Notes: generated from the letters alone by a model not told the origin. 64,000 nt of DNA from Cellulomonas sp. Y8 (GCF_008033115.1 NZ_CP041203.1:930001-994000), one strand, 5' to 3'; positions 12,016 through 21,555 are shown, numbered from the stretch's first letter. Numbers and translations: made by a program.

Positions 12016-12180
12016 GTGCACCCCGACCTGTTCCTCGTCGTGTACCGCCAGCAGGAGCGCGAGCTCGAGCACCGGCTCGAGCACCGGCGCTCGCAGGCCG
12101 CCCGGGGCGACGACCCCGGACGCCGGCCGCGGCAGCGCCGCCCGCTCGCCGCCCTCGCCGCCGCCCGCCGCCGCTCCTGA
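12016..12180 (+). CDS. small basic helical protein, unknown
   Basis: A 54-residue protein beginning with a GTG 6 bases after a clear AGGAGG at 12005-12010. The first 30 residues are charged and likely helical (YRQQERELEHRLEHRR); the C-terminal half is Arg/Pro-rich. Short proteins that begin similarly occur near stress genes in related actinobacteria, which is a loose resemblance only. The frame stays open upstream, and GTG 11911, 7 bases after a possible -10 element GAGGAT, would add 35 residues. The ribosome binding site favours the shorter form. A DosR-like palindrome lies about 200 bases upstream. Confidence 0.55.
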   Translation: MHPDLFLVVYRQQERELEHRLEHRRSQAARGDDPGRRPRQRRPLAALAAARRRS

Positions 12181-12231
12181 CCCCGCACCCCGGCCCGCCG
12201 GGCCTCCCGGCGCCGAGGTCGTCACATCCGC

Positions 12232-12263
12232 ACGAGGTCGTCACTCACGGGTGACGACCTCGT
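12232..12263. terminator. hairpin between convergent genes
   Basis: A 13-bp perfect stem (12232-12244 pairing with 12251-12263) with a 6-base loop lies between the convergent small gene and the PE-POL gene. No T-run follows on either strand. It contains the GAGGTCG word seen in other hairpins of this window. Confidence 0.55.
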
Positions 12264-12302
12264 CGCGTTCCACCGACCTCGTCGCCCCGGCCGCCCGTGC
12301 GG

Positions 12303-13955
12303 TCACGCCAGCCGCGGCAGCACCTGCCCCGGCCCGAGCAGCGCGCGGAACGGGTCCCCCCGCTCCGCCACCCGGTCCAGCACCGTGCGGATCGTGAACG
12401 CGTCGGGCCGGAGCCACGGCTCGTCGAGCTCGTCCCAGGTGATCGGCGCCGACACCGGCGCCCCCGCACGCGCCCGCGGGCTGTACGGCGCGACCAGCGT
12501 CTTGTTGATCGCGTTCTGCGTGTAGTCGAGCCGCGCCTGCCCGCCGCGGGCCTTGACCTCCCACTTCCAGCTCACCAGGTCCGGCACCACCGCGCCGACG
12601 GTCCGCGAGACCCGCTCGACCCAGGCGCGGGTGTCGTCGAACGACGGGCCGGTCGCGATCGGGATCCAGATCTGGATCCCGCGCTGCCCGGTCACCTTCG
12701 GCGCCGCGCGCACGCCCAGGTGCTCGAACGCGTCCCGGTGCAGCCGGGCGAGCAGCAGCACGTCCTCCCAGGCGGTCGACGGCCCCGGGTCGAGGTCGAC
12801 GAGCGCGTAGGTGGGTTGCCGCGGCGCGTCGGTCCGAGAGGTCCACGCGTGCCACTCCAGCGCCCCGAAGTTGGCCGCCCAGATCAGTGCGGCCGGCTCG
12901 TCGACGACCAGGTACGTGCGGCTGTCGCCGGAATCGGCCTCGGGGTTGTCCCAGCGCGGCAGCCAGTCGGGCGCGTGCGACGGCAGCTCCTTGTGCCAGA
13001 ATCCCGCGGTGCCGGCGCCCTGCGGGAACCGGTGCATGTTGAGCGCCCGGCCGTGCAGGTACGGCAGCACGACGGGCGCGACCCGCGCGGCGTACCGGAG
13101 CAGCTCGCGCTTGGTCACGGGCTCCTCGCCGTCGCGCGCCGGGAACAGCACCTTGTCGAGGTTCGTGACCTTGAGCCGGCGACCGTGCACCTCCCAGGTC
13201 CCGCCGTTCGGGCCGAGGTCGTCGAGCGCGGCGAGCTCGTCGTCGGTCGGCGGCCCGGCCTGCGGCGCCCGCAGGTCGACGGACGCCTCGGCGGCGGGGC
13301 GGTCGGACCGCCACAGCCGGTCGGGGTCGGCCTTGACCTCGTCGTTGGTCCGGCCGCTCAGCACGGACCGTGGGTGGTCCTCGGCATCCCAACCCTTCTC
13401 GGCGTGCTCGTCGTGCTTGTGCACGAGGATCCACTGCTCCTTGCCGTCCGCGCCCGGCTCGCCGCGGCGCACCAGCACCAGGCGGCCGCGCAGCTTCTCG
13501 CCGTGGACGTCGGCGTGCAGCTCGCCCGCCGCGATCGTCGCCGCCGGGTCGTCGGTGCCGTGCGGCTCCCAGGTGCCGCGGTCCCACACGATGACGTCCC
13601 CGCCGCCGTACTCCTCCGCCGGGATCACGCCCTCGAAGTCCTCGTACTCCAGCGGGTGGTCCTCGACGTGCACAGCCATGCGACGCACGTCCGGGTCGAG
13701 CGTCGGGCCGCGCGGCACCGCCCAGGACACCAGCACGCCGTCGACCTCGAACCGCACGTCGTAGTGCAGCCGCCGGGCGCGGTGCCGCTGCACGACGAAC
13801 CGCCGCGGGGCCCCGGGGTCGGTCGGCGCCGGGGTCGCCGCGCCCGCGGGTTCGGCGGTGCGGTCGAAGTCGCGCATCGACCGGTAGGTCTCCAGGCCGC
13901 GCCCTCGGTCGGAGCCCTTCTCCACCGACGTCGCGCGGCGCCGCCGCTCCGGCAC
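12303..13955 (-). CDS. LigD-like PE-POL repair protein
   Basis: A 550-residue protein joining the two non-ligase domains of bacterial LigD. The N-terminal 3'-phosphoesterase domain (about 25-200) shows HRARRLHYD and HVEDHP with the metal-binding histidines, and EEYGGGD. The C-terminal primase-polymerase domain (about 250-545) has the catalytic aspartates in VDLDP (387, 389), the GQRGIQIW strand, and the third aspartate in LDYTQN (477). The domains occur in the order PE then POL, and no ligase domain is attached. It probably processes and fills DNA ends in non-homologous end joining. I chose GTG 13955, preceded by GGAAGGGG; a longer form to ATG 14111 would swallow the regulatory palindrome at 14032. 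Confidence 0.85.
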   Translation of the reverse strand: MPERRRRATSVEKGSDRGRGLETYRSMRDFDRTAEPAGAATPAPTDPGAPRRFVVQRHRARRLHYDVRFEVDGVLVSWAVPRGPTLDPDVRRMAVHVEDHPLEYEDFEGVIPAEEYGGGDVIVWDRGTWEPHGTDDPAATIAAGELHADVHGEKLRGRLVLVRRGEPGADGKEQWILVHKHDEHAEKGWDAEDHPRSVLSGRTNDEVKADPDRLWRSDRPAAEASVDLRAPQAGPPTDDELAALDDLGPNGGTWEVHGRRLKVTNLDKVLFPARDGEEPVTKRELLRYAARVAPVVLPYLHGRALNMHRFPQGAGTAGFWHKELPSHAPDWLPRWDNPEADSGDSRTYLVVDEPAALIWAANFGALEWHAWTSRTDAPRQPTYALVDLDPGPSTAWEDVLLLARLHRDAFEHLGVRAAPKVTGQRGIQIWIPIATGPSFDDTRAWVERVSRTVGAVVPDLVSWKWEVKARGGQARLDYTQNAINKTLVAPYSPRARAGAPVSAPITWDELDEPWLRPDAFTIRTVLDRVAERGDPFRALLGPGQVLPRLA

Positions 13956-14031
13956 GCTGACCACCCCTTCCCCGGGTCGGACGTCCGGCACCAGCGTGGC
14001 CGAGACCGGCGCCGTGCGCGCGTCGACGCGT

Positions 14032-14049
14032 CTGGGACCAAAGTCCCAG
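14032..14049. promoter_or_regulatory. DosR/DevR-like palindrome between divergent genes
   Basis: A perfect inverted repeat CTGGGAC-CAAA-GTCCCAG sits about 80 bases from the starts of both the chemoreceptor gene (+) and the PE-POL gene (-). It fits the DosR box layout (GGGAC, four mostly A/T bases, GTCCC). It could regulate both divergent promoters. Confidence 0.45.
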
Positions 14050-14128
14050 GTGTCGGCGGCCGCCCTGCCGATGGGTCGGGCACCGGGGTGCAGGGGGCGC
14101 CCCGCGCGCACGCCCGGAGGAAGATCCC

Positions 14129-15763
14129 GTGACCACCACCACCGTCACCGTGGGCGCCCGGCGCCCGTCCGTCCTGTCCTGGCTCGGCGACCGCGGCGTT
14201 CGCGCCCGGATCCTCGCCGCCGTCCTGCTCGCGGCCGCCGTCGGCGCCCTGGTCGGGGTCGTCGGCCTCGTGGCGCTGGGGTCGACGAACGCCGCCACCA
14301 CCGCCATGTACGCCGAGAACGTGGTCGGCCTGCAGCAGGCCGCGACCCTGCGGCGGGCGATGGTCCAGATGCGGCTCGACGTCACCAACCACGCGCTGTC
14401 CACCGACGACGCCGTCATGGCCCGGTTCGAGGACAGGATCGCCGCGAGCGAGGCGGAGCTCCGCGAGGCGCTCGCCGCCTACGCCGCGCTGCCGCTCGAC
14501 GACGACTCGCGGGGCGCGCTGCAGGACTTCGAGGCGGCGCTCGCCGACTACCTCGAGGTCCGTGACGGCCAGCTGCTCGTCGCCAGCCGCGCGCACGACA
14601 CCGCCGCGTTCGCCGAGGCCCGGGACACGGTCGCCCAGCCCATCATCGACGCGATGTCCGCGAGCGCCACCGCGCTCGTCGAGCGCGAGGAGTCCGACGC
14701 CGCCGCGGCGGTGGACCGCGCCGGTGCCGACTACCGGACGAGCCGCACCCTCGTGGTCGTGCTGCTCGTCACGGGCACGGCGCTCGCGCTGGGCCTGGCT
14801 GCCCTCGTCGCCCGGTCGATCGTGCGGGGCCTGCAGCGGGTCCAGGTCGTGGCCGCCGCGCTGGAGCAGGGCGACCTCACGGTGACGTCCGGCCTGACGA
14901 GCCGCGACGAGGTCGGCCGGATGGGCGCCGCCCTCGACGCGGCCGTCGGCACGCTGCGCGGGGTGATCGGCACCATCGACCGGTCCTCGACGGCGCTCGC
15001 CTCCGCCGCCGAGCAGATGTCCGCGAGCAGCGGGCAGATCGCGGCCTCGGCGGAGGAGACGGCCGCCCAGGCGGGCGTCGTCTCCGCCGCCGCGGAGCAG
15101 GTGTCCCGGAACGTCCAGACCGTGGCGGCCGGTTCCGAGCAGATGGGCGCCTCGATCCAGGAGATCGCCCGGAGCGCGTCGCGGGCCGCCGAGGTCGCCG
15201 GCCGGGGCGTGTCCGCCGTCGGGACGACGACAGCGACCGTCGACCGCCTGGGCGAGTCGAGCAAGGAGATCGGCAACGTGGTGAAGCTGATCACCTCGAT
15301 CGCGGAGCAGACCAACCTGCTGGCGCTCAACGCCACCATCGAAGCGGCCCGCGCGGGCGAGGCCGGCAAGGGCTTCGCGGTCGTCGCCGGCGAGGTCAAG
15401 GAGCTCGCGCAGGAGACCGCGCGGGCGACCGAGGACATCGCACGCCGCGTCGAGTCGATCCAGGCGGACACCGCGGGCGCGGTCGCGGCGATCGACGACG
15501 TCGCCGGCATCATCACCCAGATCAACGACTTCCAGCTGTCCATCTCGTCGGCCGTCGAGGAGCAGACGGCCACCACGGCCGAGATGAACCGGAGCGTCGC
15601 CGAGGCGGCCACCGGCACCGGCGAGATCGCCGGCAACATCGCGGGGGTCGCGGGCGCGGCGGACCTCACCACCCAGGGCGCCGCCGAGTCCCGCCGGGCG
15701 GTGACGTCCCTCGCAGAGATGTCCACGGACCTGCAGCGGCTGGTGGGCGGCTTCCGGGTCTGA
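14129..15763 (+). CDS. methyl-accepting chemotaxis protein
   Basis: A 544-residue transmembrane chemoreceptor. TM1 spans about residues 20-45. The periplasmic-side four-helix sensor (about 48-205) resembles the small MCP sensor domain, TM2 lies at about 208-232, then HAMP and a long coiled-coil signalling domain. The hairpin tip that binds CheA/CheW reads [19 protein letters not shown], followed by [17 protein letters not shown] box at 14115-14120 precedes the GTG start. No other chemotaxis or flagellar gene is in the window, so it is a stand-alone receptor here. The ligand is unknown. Confidence 0.93.
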   Translation: MTTTTVTVGARRPSVLSWLGDRGVRARILAAVLLAAAVGALVGVVGLVALGSTNAATTAMYAENVVGLQQAATLRRAMVQMRLDVTNHALSTDDAVMARFEDRIAASEAELREALAAYAALPLDDDSRGALQDFEAALADYLEVRDGQLLVASRAHDTAAFAEARDTVAQPIIDAMSASATALVEREESDAAAAVDRAGADYRTSRTLVVVLLVTGTALALGLAALVARSIVRGLQRVQVVAAALEQGDLTVTSGLTSRDEVGRMGAALDAAVGTLRGVIGTIDRSSTALASAAEQMSASSGQIAASAEETAAQAGVVSAAAEQVSRNVQTVAAGSEQMGASIQEIARSASRAAEVAGRGVSAVGTTTATVDRLGESSKEIGNVVKLITSIAEQTNLLALNATIEAARAGEAGKGFAVVAGEVKELAQETARATEDIARRVESIQADTAGAVAAIDDVAGIITQINDFQLSISSAVEEQTATTAEMNRSVAEAATGTGEIAGNIAGVAGAADLTTQGAAESRRAVTSLAEMSTDLQRLVGGFRV

Positions 15764-15773
15764 GCCGGGCGCG

Positions 15774-15840
15774 CGAGGTCGAGGGTTCCCGGCGGGGCCG
15801 ATGGTTCCTCCCCCGCAGCGGCGGGACGCCCTCGACCTCG
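15774..15840. terminator. long-loop inverted repeat between convergent genes
   Basis: The 12-bp arms CGAGGTCGAGGG (15774-15785) and its complement (15829-15840) enclose 43 bases containing a smaller GC-rich hairpin. It lies between the convergent chemoreceptor and CYTH-CHAD genes and probably ends both transcripts. Confidence 0.5.
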
Positions 15841-15856
15841 GCCGCCGCGGGTGCGG

Positions 15857-17434
15857 CTAGCCGAGCCAGCGGCGGAGCCCGCGCTTGCCCGCCGCGCGGG
15901 CCACGCCCCGTGCCGCCCGCTCGGTCTCCCGCCCGCGCGCCTCCTCCAGGGCGTGCAGCCGGCCGTACAAGAACGCCACCTCGGTGCTCGGCGCGTGCCG
16001 GGCGAGGTCCCGGAGCCGCGCCCGGGTGACCACCGAGTCGTGGTGCTCGCCGAGCACCTCCTGGAGGTCCTCCATCCGGCGCGCGTACCGGGCGGCGTCC
16101 GTCCCGAGGACGCCCGCGACCGACTCGCCCGCATACCGGGCGGCCTTGGCGGCCTTGCGGGCGTCGTGCAGCGCGTCGTCGCGGCGCCGCCCCTCGGGCA
16201 CCCGGCGCGCACGCCGCAGCCGCCGCCGCACCTGGCGGTCCCGCCGGGCGACCTGGGCGGGCAGCACGCGCCGCGCCCGGCGCCGCCCCTCGTCGGAGTA
16301 GCGCGGCTCCGCCACGAACGCCGCGAGGTCGCGCAGCAGGCGCCGGTACCGGTCACCGTCGAGCTCGCCGAGGAGCGCGTCGAGCGCGTCCCGCGCCGCC
16401 TGGCCGAGCTCCGCGTCCGCGGCCACCGCGACCGCGTGCGTCCCCGAGCCGACGGCCTCCTCCGCGCCGGGGCCCTCGACCGCGGACCGCACCCGCTCGC
16501 GCAGCACCTCCGCGTCGCGGGCCCGGCCGAGCACGTCCGCGAGCCAGCCGAGCTCGTCCCGCAGCGGCCGCACGACACCGGGCTCGAACAGCCGGCGGAA
16601 CGTCCGCAGCGCGTTGCGCACCCGCCGGGCGGCGACCCGCATCTGGTGCACCGCGTCGGGGGCGCCGAGCCGGACGCGCAGGTCCTGCTCGCGCAACCGG
16701 TCCAGCTGGTCCGCGACGTAGCCGAGCACGACGTCCCCGGCGGGGGACTTCGGCGTCGGCCGGCCGCGGGTGGTCGCGTGCTCGTCGGCCGGCCCGAGCA
16801 CCCGCTCCAGCTTGGAGCGCTGCTCCGCCGGGCGCACGCCCAGGGCGGCGAGCCGCTCCTCGACCGCGTCCAGCAGGTCGCCCGCGCCCTCGACCAGCTC
16901 GACCTCGACCTCGCGCCACTCCTCGGGCGCGCCGACGACGTCGACCGTCGAGCCCGACGGACGGACCCGGCGCGCCGTGACCCGGTCGTCGACCAGCTCG
17001 AGCAGCACCCGGCCGGTCGCGTCCGCCAGCCGGTGCACCGCCCGCGACGTCCGCACCTCGGCGACCGGCCGGAGCGTCGCACCCAGCGTCGCGGCGTGCA
17101 CGAACGCGCGCAGCGGCGCGGGCACGGTGTGCACCGCCCGCCCCGGCGGCAGCCGGACCTCGGACCGCTCGTCCGGGCCTGCCGGGACCTTGAGGTGCCA
17201 GCCCGCGTCGTCGCCTCCGGTGCGCCGGCGCAGCGTCAGCCCGGCCGCGGCGAGCCGCAGGTCGGCGGTGTCGAAGTAGGTCGCGACCAGCTCGACGGCG
17301 TCGTCGCTCGTGGCGACCGGGGTGCCGCCGTCGGGCAGCCCGGTGGTGCCGGCCAGTAGCTCGGTCAGCGCCGGGAGCTCGACGTCCGGGCCGGTGGCGT
17401 ACTTGCGCTCGATCTCGCGGTGCACGTCAGCCAT
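15857..17434 (-). CDS. CYTH and CHAD domain protein
   Basis: A 525-residue cytoplasmic protein. The N-terminal CYTH domain (about 5-200) starts with the EIERKY metal-binding signature at residues 7-12 and has the triphosphate tunnel's charged strands (LTLRRR, WHLKVP). The C-terminal CHAD domain (about 220-520) is helical and rich in conserved His and Arg, starting VHQMRVAARRVRNALRTFRR. CYTH enzymes bind triphosphates or polyphosphate, and CHAD domains bind polyphosphate. A role in polyphosphate or triphosphate metabolism is therefore likely, with the exact reaction unknown. ATG 17434 is the natural start because it directly precedes the signature. Confidence 0.92.
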   Translation of the reverse strand: MADVHREIERKYATGPDVELPALTELLAGTTGLPDGGTPVATSDDAVELVATYFDTADLRLAAAGLTLRRRTGGDDAGWHLKVPAGPDERSEVRLPPGRAVHTVPAPLRAFVHAATLGATLRPVAEVRTSRAVHRLADATGRVLLELVDDRVTARRVRPSGSTVDVVGAPEEWREVEVELVEGAGDLLDAVEERLAALGVRPAEQRSKLERVLGPADEHATTRGRPTPKSPAGDVVLGYVADQLDRLREQDLRVRLGAPDAVHQMRVAARRVRNALRTFRRLFEPGVVRPLRDELGWLADVLGRARDAEVLRERVRSAVEGPGAEEAVGSGTHAVAVAADAELGQAARDALDALLGELDGDRYRRLLRDLAAFVAEPRYSDEGRRRARRVLPAQVARRDRQVRRRLRRARRVPEGRRRDDALHDARKAAKAARYAGESVAGVLGTDAARYARRMEDLQEVLGEHHDSVVTRARLRDLARHAPSTEVAFLYGRLHALEEARGRETERAARGVARAAGKRGLRRWLG

Positions 17435-17512
17435 GCCCCCCGTTGTATCCCGGGACCGTCGCCGCGGCGACCGTGCCGCCGCGCGGTCGTCCCGCCGAGC
17501 CGGCTGCGAGCG

Positions 17513-18106
17513 TCAGGGTGCCGGGCGCAGACCCACCGCGTCGTGCCTCCAGAACACGTCCGGGTACACCAGCGTGCCGGACATCCACGGCCGGGCCGCG
17601 GGCAGCCGGGCCACCTGGAACGCGGCGTCGGGGATCCGCAGCGACGGCTTCCGGAAGCCCTCCGGCCCCGCGGGGTGGAAGCCCAGCCTCCCGTAGTACC
17701 CCGGGTCCCCCTCCAGGAACACCAGCGGCGCACCCTGCGCCTCCGCCCGGGCGAGCGCGTGGGCGACGAGCGCGGCGCCCGTGCCCCGCCGCTGGTGGTC
17801 CGGGTGCACCGCCAGCGGGCTCAGCACCAGCACGTCGACCAGGCGTGCGGGCGCGTCCACCAGGGCCGGGGTCAGCATCACGTGGCCGGCGACGGTCCCG
17901 TCGGGCGCGGCGGCGACCCACGACCCTCCGCGAACCGTGCCGGGCGCCCCGGGACGGCCGGCACCGGCCCCGTCGAGCAGCGTCGCCCGCAGGTCGTCCG
18001 TCAGGTCGGCGACCGTAGCGCCGTGGTCGCCGAACGCGGCCGCGTGCAGAGCGCGGACCGCGTCGTGGTCGGTGGGTCCCTCGCGGCGCAGCAGCACGAG
18101 CGCCAC
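17513..18106 (-). CDS. GNAT family N-acetyltransferase
   Basis: A 197-residue acetyltransferase. The fold elements are in order: the N-terminal helix region, then the acetyl-CoA binding signature LAVHPDHQRRGTGAALV at about residue 105, then the late GYYGRLGFHPAG block. This combination is typical of the YhbS-like GNAT subgroup. The substrate is unknown. The start is uncertain: GTG 18106 has no clear ribosome binding site, though TACCGT just upstream could drive a nearly leaderless transcript. It is divergent from the epoxide hydrolase gene. Confidence 0.85.
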   Translation of the reverse strand: MALVLLRREGPTDHDAVRALHAAAFGDHGATVADLTDDLRATLLDGAGAGRPGAPGTVRGGSWVAAAPDGTVAGHVMLTPALVDAPARLVDVLVLSPLAVHPDHQRRGTGAALVAHALARAEAQGAPLVFLEGDPGYYGRLGFHPAGPEGFRKPSLRIPDAAFQVARLPAARPWMSGTLVYPDVFWRHDAVGLRPAP

Positions 18107-18296
18107 GGTACGGCCGGGCGGCGCCGCCGTCCCCGGATTTCGGACGCCCGGTCCGTCGGCGCGGGTCGCCCCGCCTCCCGCGTCACCTCCCCGGGACCCG
18201 GCCCGTCTCCGCCGTCGCGGGGTGGCCCGGTGTCGGTGCTCGGTGCCAGGTTGGTCCCGACCGCAGGACGGCACCACGACCGACGAGGGGACGCGC

Positions 18297-19391
18297 ATGC
18301 GCGAGCACGCCTTCGTCCGGGTCTCCCCGGACGCGCTCGACGACCTGACCGACCGGCTGGCCCGGACCCGCACGGTCCCGACGCCCGCCCTGGGCCGGCC
18401 GACCGGTGTCGACCGCGACGTGCTGGCCGCGCTCCTCGCGCACTGGCGCACCGGGTTCGACTGGCGCGCCCAGGAGGACCGGATCGCGGCCCAGCCCTGG
18501 TTCGAGACCGAGGACGCGGCGGTCCCGGTGCGGGCGATCGTGCGCCGCGGCGCTCCCGACGCCCCGGTCGTGGTCCTGCTGCACGGCTGGCCCGACTCGG
18601 TGCTGCGCTTCGAGCGGGTGCTTCCCGCGCTGGCGGACCTGACGGTGGTCGTCCCGGCGCTGCCCGGGTTCCCGTTCGCGGCACCGGTCGACGGGGGTGG
18701 CCTCTCCGCCGCCGACATGGCAGACGCGGTCGCGGGCGCGCTGCGCGAGCTCGGGTTCGAGCGCTACGTGCTGTCGGCGGGCGACGTGGGGTGCGACGTC
18801 GCGGAGGCGCTCGCCGCCCGGCACCCCGACGCCGTGACCGCCCTGCACCTCACGGACGTCTCCCAGTACCACTTCCTGGTCGACCTGCCCGATGACCTGT
18901 CGGAGGAGGAGCGGGCGTACGTCGCGTACGGGCACCGGTGGCAGGCGGAGCGGGGCGGCTACATGCACGAGCAGGCCACCCGGCCCGGCACGCTCGCGGT
19001 GGGGCTCGGCGACTCCCCCGCGGGCCTGGCCGCGTGGATCGTCGAGAAGCTGGTGGACTGGACGGACTCCGACGGCGACCTGGCACGGGCGTTCACGCCG
19101 GACGAGGCCCTGACCTGGGTCAGCGCGTACTGGTTCACCGGTGCGATCGGGACGTCCTTCACCCCGTACGCCGCCGGCGGCGCCAAGGACTGGCCTCGCG
19201 TCGAGGCACCCACCGTGTTCACCGTGTTCGGCCACGACCTCGTCAACGCCCCGCGCCGGTTCGCCGAGCGGTTCTTCGCGGTCGCGGACTGGCGCGAGCA
19301 CGCCCACGGCGGGCACTTCGCCGCCTGGGAGCGACCGGCCGACTACCTGTGGGGGGTGCGCCGCGCGGTCGAGCTCCGCCGGCAGGGCTGA
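18297..19391 (+). CDS. epoxide hydrolase (alpha/beta hydrolase)
   Basis: A 364-residue alpha/beta hydrolase with the N-terminal epoxide-hydrolase domain (FVRVSPDALDDLTDRLART). The oxyanion motif HGWPDS is near residue 97, the nucleophile is Asp163 in SAGDVGCD, and the catalytic histidine is in AHGGHFAAWE close to the C-terminus. Aspartate instead of serine as nucleophile supports epoxide hydrolase over esterase. The ATG at 18297 follows GAGGGG at 18285-18290. Its physiological epoxide is unknown. The next gene, a GlxA-type regulator 36 bases downstream, has its own promoter. Confidence 0.85.
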   Translation: MREHAFVRVSPDALDDLTDRLARTRTVPTPALGRPTGVDRDVLAALLAHWRTGFDWRAQEDRIAAQPWFETEDAAVPVRAIVRRGAPDAPVVVLLHGWPDSVLRFERVLPALADLTVVVPALPGFPFAAPVDGGGLSAADMADAVAGALRELGFERYVLSAGDVGCDVAEALAARHPDAVTALHLTDVSQYHFLVDLPDDLSEEERAYVAYGHRWQAERGGYMHEQATRPGTLAVGLGDSPAGLAAWIVEKLVDWTDSDGDLARAFTPDEALTWVSAYWFTGAIGTSFTPYAAGGAKDWPRVEAPTVFTVFGHDLVNAPRRFAERFFAVADWREHAHGGHFAAWERPADYLWGVRRAVELRRQG

Positions 19392-19426
19392 GCCGGGCGG
19401 GACCGGGCGCGCCCTACGCTGACGCC

Positions 19427-20383
19427 GTGCCCGCCACCCGACTCCGTCGCGTCGCCGTGCTCGTGCTCGAGGGCGCCAAGCCGCTCGACGTCGGCATCCC
19501 GGCCCAGGTGTTCACGAACCGGCCGAGCATGCCGTACGAGGTCCGCGTGTGCGGTCCGGCCCCGGGCCTGGTCCGCGGGGGCGACGGCCTGTCGTACCAC
19601 GTCGCGGACGGGCTCGACGCGCTGGCCTGGGCCGACGTCGTGTTCATCCCCGGCTACCGGCACCCCGACCAGGAGGACCCGCCGCCGGCCGTCGTCGCCG
19701 CGCTGCTCGCCGCCAACGCGCGGGGCGCCGACCTCGCCGCGATCTCCACGGGAGCGTTCGCGCTGGCCGCCACCGGTCTCCTCGACGACCGCCGGGCCAC
19801 GACGCACTGGCACTACACGCGGGCCTTCGCCGCCCGGTACCCACGGGTCACCGTCGACGAGAACGTGCTGTTCGTCGACGAGGGCCAGGTCCTCACCTCC
19901 GCGGGTGCGGCGTCCGGGATCGACCTGTGCCTGCACCTCATCCGGCGCGACCTCGGCGTCGCCCCGTCGAACCACGCCGCTCGCCGCCTCGTCGCCGCGC
20001 CCTACCGCTCCGGCGGCCAGGCGCAGTACGTGCCGCGGAGCGTCCCGGAGCCGCTCGGCGAGCGGTTCGCCGCGACGCGGGAGTGGGCCCTGCACCGGCT
20101 CGGGGAGCCGCTGACCCTGGAGGCGCTCGCCCGGCACGCGGCGGTGTCGCCGCGGACGTTCTCGCGTCGGTTCGTCGAGGACTCCGGGTACACGCCGATG
20201 GAGTGGGTGCTGCGGGCCCGGGTGGACGTCGCCCGCGAGCTGCTGGAGCGTTCGGCGCGGTCCGTGGAGCAGGTGGCCGTGGACGTCGGGCTGGGGACGG
20301 GTGCGAACCTGCGGCGGCACTTCCAGAGGGTGCTGGGGACGACGCCGAGCGAGTACCGCCGGACGTTCGCCCGGGGCGAGTAG
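19427..20383 (+). CDS. GlxA-family AraC-type transcriptional regulator
   Basis: A 318-residue regulator. Residues 1-190 form a DJ-1/PfpI-like (glutamine amidotransferase-like) sensor domain, beginning RRVAVLVLEGAKPLDVGIPAQVF. Residues 215-315 are an AraC DNA-binding domain with two helix-turn-helix units (LTLEALARHAAVSPRTFSRRF and a second ending SEYRRTF). In place of the nucleophile cysteine the sequence reads ISTGAF, so the sensor is probably not catalytic. A -10 box TACGCT ends 6 bases before the GTG, suggesting a leaderless transcript. The target is unknown; the adjacent epoxide hydrolase is a candidate. Confidence 0.87.
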   Translation: MPATRLRRVAVLVLEGAKPLDVGIPAQVFTNRPSMPYEVRVCGPAPGLVRGGDGLSYHVADGLDALAWADVVFIPGYRHPDQEDPPPAVVAALLAANARGADLAAISTGAFALAATGLLDDRRATTHWHYTRAFAARYPRVTVDENVLFVDEGQVLTSAGAASGIDLCLHLIRRDLGVAPSNHAARRLVAAPYRSGGQAQYVPRSVPEPLGERFAATREWALHRLGEPLTLEALARHAAVSPRTFSRRFVEDSGYTPMEWVLRARVDVARELLERSARSVEQVAVDVGLGTGANLRRHFQRVLGTTPSEYRRTFARGE

Positions 20384-20508
20384 CGCGGCGCGACCGCCCG
20401 GGAGGCTGGCGAGATCCGTGCGGACCATGGCGCTCGCGCCGCTGTCGGCGCCGCGCCCGCACGCCGAGGCTGGTGGCGTCACCCACGGACACCACCGGGA
20501 GGATCCCC

Positions 20509-21513
20509 ATGACCCGCGTCGCCATCAACGGCTTCGGACGCATCGGCCGCAACGTCCTGCGCGCGCTCCTCGAGCGCGGCAGCGACCTCGAGGTCGTCGC
20601 CGTCAACGACCTCACCGAGCCGGCCGCCCTCGCCCGCCTGCTCGCCTTCGACTCCACCGCGGGCCGGCTCGGCCGCCCCGTGTCCGTCGACGGCGACCAC
20701 CTGGTCGTCGACGGGCGGCGCATCGCCGTCCTGGCGGAGCGCGAGCCCGCCCGGCTGCCGTGGGCGGAGCTCGGCGTCGACGTCGTGCTGGAGTCGACCG
20801 GGCGGTTCGCGAGCGCCGCCGCCGCGCGCGGCCACCTCGACGCCGGCGCGCGCGCCGTGCTCGTCGGCGCGCCGTCCGACGGGGCGGACGTCACGATCGC
20901 GTACGGCGTCAACACCGACGCCTACGACCCGGCCGCGCACACCGTGATCTCGAACGCCTCGTGCACGACCAACGCCCTCGCGCCGCTGGCCCTCGTCCTC
21001 GACGAGCTGGCCGGCGTCGATCACGCGTTCATGACGACGGTGCACGCCTACACGCAGGAGCAGAACCTGCAGGACGGCCCGCACCGCGACCCCCGCCGCG
21101 CGCGGGCGGCCGCGGTCAACATCGTCCCGACGACGACCGGCGCCGCCAAGGCGATCGGGCTCGTGCTTCCGCAGCTCGACGGCCGGCTGTCGGGCGACTC
21201 GATCCGGGTGCCCGTCCCCGTGGGCTCCGTGGTCGAGCTGAACGCGACCGTCGCGCGCGACGTCACCCGCGAGGACGTGCTGGCGGCGTACCGCGCCGCG
21301 GCGGCCGGGCCGCTCGCCGGGGTGCTCGAGTACTCCGAGGACTTCCTCGTCTCGTCCGACATCGTCGGGAACCCGGCGTCGTCGGTCTTCGACTCGCACC
21401 TGACGCGGGTCGACGGGAGGCACGTGAAGGTCGTGGCCTGGTACGACAACGAGTGGGGCTTCTCGAACCGCGTGGTCGACACGCTCGAGCTGATCGGGCG
21501 GTCGCAGGGCTGA
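20509..21513 (+). CDS. gap: glyceraldehyde-3-phosphate dehydrogenase, type I
   Basis: A 334-residue glycolytic enzyme that oxidises and phosphorylates glyceraldehyde 3-phosphate with NAD(P)+. The Rossmann start INGFGRIGRN is at residues 6-15. The catalytic Cys152 is in SNASCTTNA and the base His179 in TTVHAYTQEQ. The C-terminal WYDNEWGFSNR is intact. GGGAGGA (20497-20503) precedes the ATG at proper spacing. Actinobacteria usually carry the main gap gene in a gap-pgk-tpi cluster; this one stands alone, so it may be a second isoenzyme. A strong palindromic terminator follows. Confidence 0.95.
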   Translation: MTRVAINGFGRIGRNVLRALLERGSDLEVVAVNDLTEPAALARLLAFDSTAGRLGRPVSVDGDHLVVDGRRIAVLAEREPARLPWAELGVDVVLESTGRFASAAAARGHLDAGARAVLVGAPSDGADVTIAYGVNTDAYDPAAHTVISNASCTTNALAPLALVLDELAGVDHAFMTTVHAYTQEQNLQDGPHRDPRRARAAAVNIVPTTTGAAKAIGLVLPQLDGRLSGDSIRVPVPVGSVVELNATVARDVTREDVLAAYRAAAAGPLAGVLEYSEDFLVSSDIVGNPASSVFDSHLTRVDGRHVKVVAWYDNEWGFSNRVVDTLELIGRSQG

Positions 21514-21523
21514 GCCGGGACGA

Positions 21524-21555
21524 CGAAGGCCCGGACCGTGCGGTCCGGGCCTTCG
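21524..21555. terminator. terminator after gap
   Basis: A 15-bp perfect inverted repeat (21524-21538 and 21541-21555, core GAAGGCCCGGACC) directly follows gap. It is symmetric and could also have ended the tRNA-fMet transcript from the other side before the elements integrated, since the first att copy lies only 22 bases further on. Confidence 0.8.
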
